Positions 1 to 64,000 of a stretch of 64,000 nt of DNA are shown here, one piece after another (position 1 is the first letter of the stretch; each line of letters begins with the position of its first letter). This DNA is from Meghimatium bilineatum (taxonomy: Eukaryota; Mollusca; Gastropoda; Stylommatophora; Philomycidae), in the NCBI GenBank assembly GCA_034231615.1, contig CM067306.1:41588761-41652760 (forward strand), written 5' to 3'. The notes under the pieces are model-generated. The model was given only the letters and a program-made list of their open reading frames with translations, was not told where the DNA came from and made no database searches. A program made the position numbers and the translations under genes.

Positions 1-542
1 AACAAGGGCCACACCGTATAGATAGATATAGCCTTAGCTGGATGATGTAACTTTTGTTATCCAAACTTCTATTATGCATGATGGGTCAGAGCTTTCATTT
101 ATCCAGGTCCAGATGAGCCACACCCATCGTTCAGAGCCCATATATATACTAAGGATCTTTGATGTCATAAATCTACCTTACATCAATTATATTATCATTG
201 ATTCAATAAAATCATGCAGTATTTATTTTGTGTGTAAGAGAGAAATTTTAAACTCTCTTTGATCTTCAAATATTATTATTGTATGAAAAGTAAATAAGTA
301 ATAAAACCATTATTACATTTGTACACATACCCTCAGACAGAAAAAGCATATCAGAAAATAATTTGTAACAAAGTATTTTTATATTGGTAGTGAATGAGTC
401 TATGTACTAAAGTTAGTGATTCATGGTCAAACATGATCTATATACTGATGTAATTTAGTGTTTATGTGTGGTTTTCTGCTGATGGATGTATACATTTAAA
501 TAAGCTTGATCTGTATCTGCCATGTACCCTCCATAAAAACAG
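1..542. other. Upstream intron, nothing recognised
   Basis: AT-rich, no exon-like or repeat family match seen. Confidence 0.5.
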
Positions 543-62522
<61,980 letters not shown>

Positions 62523-62606
62523 GTAAGTGGAAATATGCTCTTCTCATGTTCATTTTATTTGTTCCATCACCTGGTTTGCATTAGTATGTTTTTATATTGT
62601 CTAACA

Positions 62607-62813
62607 CAGTGGTTCTCATCCTTTTTTGGATCGTGACACCCCCTTCTTCTGGGAAACCACCTCCCCAGTGCCTTAAAAAAAAGGTAATTGACTTTCTTCA
62701 TTAATCACTAAGTCTTTTTAAACTGTATCACTATAATTCTTGTGTGTCATTTAATTGGCTCCCCCCTCCAATTTCAAAAGTTTTCTCCTTGGTCTCTCTC
62801 ACAAAACCACTGG
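62607..62813. mobile_element. hAT-like MITE
   Basis: Starts cagtggttctcatcc and ends aaaccactggtg; short inverted ends of about 8 to 10 bases. Related in style to 10792-11098. Confidence 0.45.
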
Positions 62814-62939
62814 TGTAACCCAACATTTATTGTTCATGTTCTAGAGGAGGTTTAGAATACAAGTCTGAATTGATGGAAAAATGGACAGGTTGTGAAAGGG
62901 AGAAAATACTGGATATTGATGACGATATGTGCAATAACA

Positions 62940-63300
62940 AAGACCCTAATCTGACTGGAATCGCAAGCTCCTGATTTGTATGCATGTTGATTACTCAATG
63001 AGTATAATTTAGAAAGTCAAAGCAGGTGTAGTGCATAGACAATGGGTTGAGTCATTTGAGAGGGCTAGGAATTTGGTCTTGCTGTGCAAACTCTTTATTC
63101 CTGGACATGCAGGTGTGAAGAGAAACAAAGGAGCTGACAATTTGGCTGGTTCTGCTACTATAAAAGTTGATCAATCTATGGACAGAGCAGACATATTCAA
63201 TGCTCTGTGAGAGTGCATGACCTAAGGATTTTGAGGTCAATGAGAATCAATGGATATGTCTAGTATGCAAAGATGATAACCAGCATACCTAAATGCTGAA
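62940..63300 (+). mobile_element. RNase H-bearing LINE 3' fragment, second family
   Basis: KLFIPGHAGVKRNKGADNLA, GSATIKVDQSMDRADIFNAL, then a degraded C terminus with WICLVCKDDN. Decayed. Confidence 0.82.
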
Positions 63301-63704
63301 TAGTTTGACATCATGACATAGAAGAGTCAGTAGTATAACTGATGCACAGTACAGCTGATAGTTTTATGATCAATGACTGCTTACACTACCAGGCATAGCA
63401 CATGATGGTAATGAACCCTAGATGTATGATGTAGCTATGTTATCTACACTCGTCATTAAATGTAGGAAAGAGAGCTCTTAACTGGCGCTTTACTGCCAGA
63501 TGTGTATCATTAGTTGAACTGAGTCCATGTCTGTTCAAATTTCATATTAACTCCTATGCAATTTTTTGGCCTTAATTACACACTGTCATTTGTAATCAAT
63601 GTGTTTTGTTACCATCACATAACACCGTAAGTGTGTATCAGTATCAATGTGTTTTGCTATCAACACTTAATATTTCTTCAATCATTAACCATCTATTCTT
63701 ATTC

Positions 63705-63905
63705 TTGTATTATGGTTTACAGCTGTGGCATCTGCACTTTTTTACCCTACATACCTGACTTCACTTGGCCTTTGGCACTTTGATGTTCTATGACATGGGT
63801 CAACAAACCACACCCTAAAACCTCCTTATTTGCCTCTTGTGACATCCATGACATGACACATAATTGCTATTCTTTGCTATCATATCAGGTCCAGTAACAC
63901 AAAAG
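63705..63905 (-). mobile_element. Old degraded copy of the GAA-tail SINE
   Basis: Reverse: atggtttacagctgtggcat, aaaacctccttatttgcctc and gctattctttgct; lacks the 3' end. Confidence 0.72.
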
Positions 63906-64000
63906 AATAGCCATGTATGGATGGAAAACCAATGACCATCATGCAGCATATTGTCATGTGACGTTAACAAATATTGTTCTTTCTGTGATTATTCTTTATT

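Overview
The window is invertebrate nuclear DNA: AT-rich, intron-rich and full of retroposons. It lies inside one very large gene on the + strand. I can place 28 exons (543 to 62522) encoding about 1715 residues of a giant sarcomeric protein of the sallimus/kettin (invertebrate titin) family. Every one of the 27 consecutive exon junctions is phase-compatible. The gene runs off both ends: I see no start codon, stop codon, promoter or poly(A) site for it. The organism is a protostome. A mollusc or another lophotrochozoan seems most likely from the mix of LINEs, SINEs and minisatellites, but an arthropod cannot be excluded from sequence alone.

Protein layout, 5' to 3': a proline-rich PEVK-like stretch (543-2528); a kettin-type Ig domain (8137-9975) followed by a kettin-type linker exon (11619-11700); a second Ig like the last Ig of the kettin region (14558-15562); a long linker (16406-16679); seven I-set Ig domains each split over two exons (16406-45064); an acidic, probably disordered spacer made of four phase 0-0 exons (46077-57564); then two more Ig domains separated by a Thr-rich acidic linker (57370-62522). 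Eleven Ig domains are visible. Several lack one or both of the usual core cysteines. The product would act as an elastic or anchoring filament of the muscle sarcomere.

The introns hold most of the novelty. The intron 47445-53268 carries an apparently intact piggyBac transposon, 47845-51077, with a two-exon 558-residue transposase on the - strand. It sits inside an older RTE-like LINE and both sides keep TTAA. A SINE family of about 280 bp with a GAA tail occurs in about 17 copies. Five of these are full length with target-site duplications. Other repeats are tRNA-derived SINEs, the 3' ends of several LINE families (RTE-like, RNase H-bearing, and one with a C2H2 zinc finger), a decayed mariner, hAT-like MITEs, two long inverted-repeat elements, and at least a dozen minisatellites with periods mostly of 40 to 60 bp. 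A 0.9 kb TTAA-flanked insert (55673-56562) interrupts one inverted-repeat element and carries a CpG-rich, promoter-like segment. A partial copy of one titin exon lies 2.5 kb upstream of its parent.

I found no tRNA or rRNA genes, no CRISPR array, no LTR element and no convincing second host gene.
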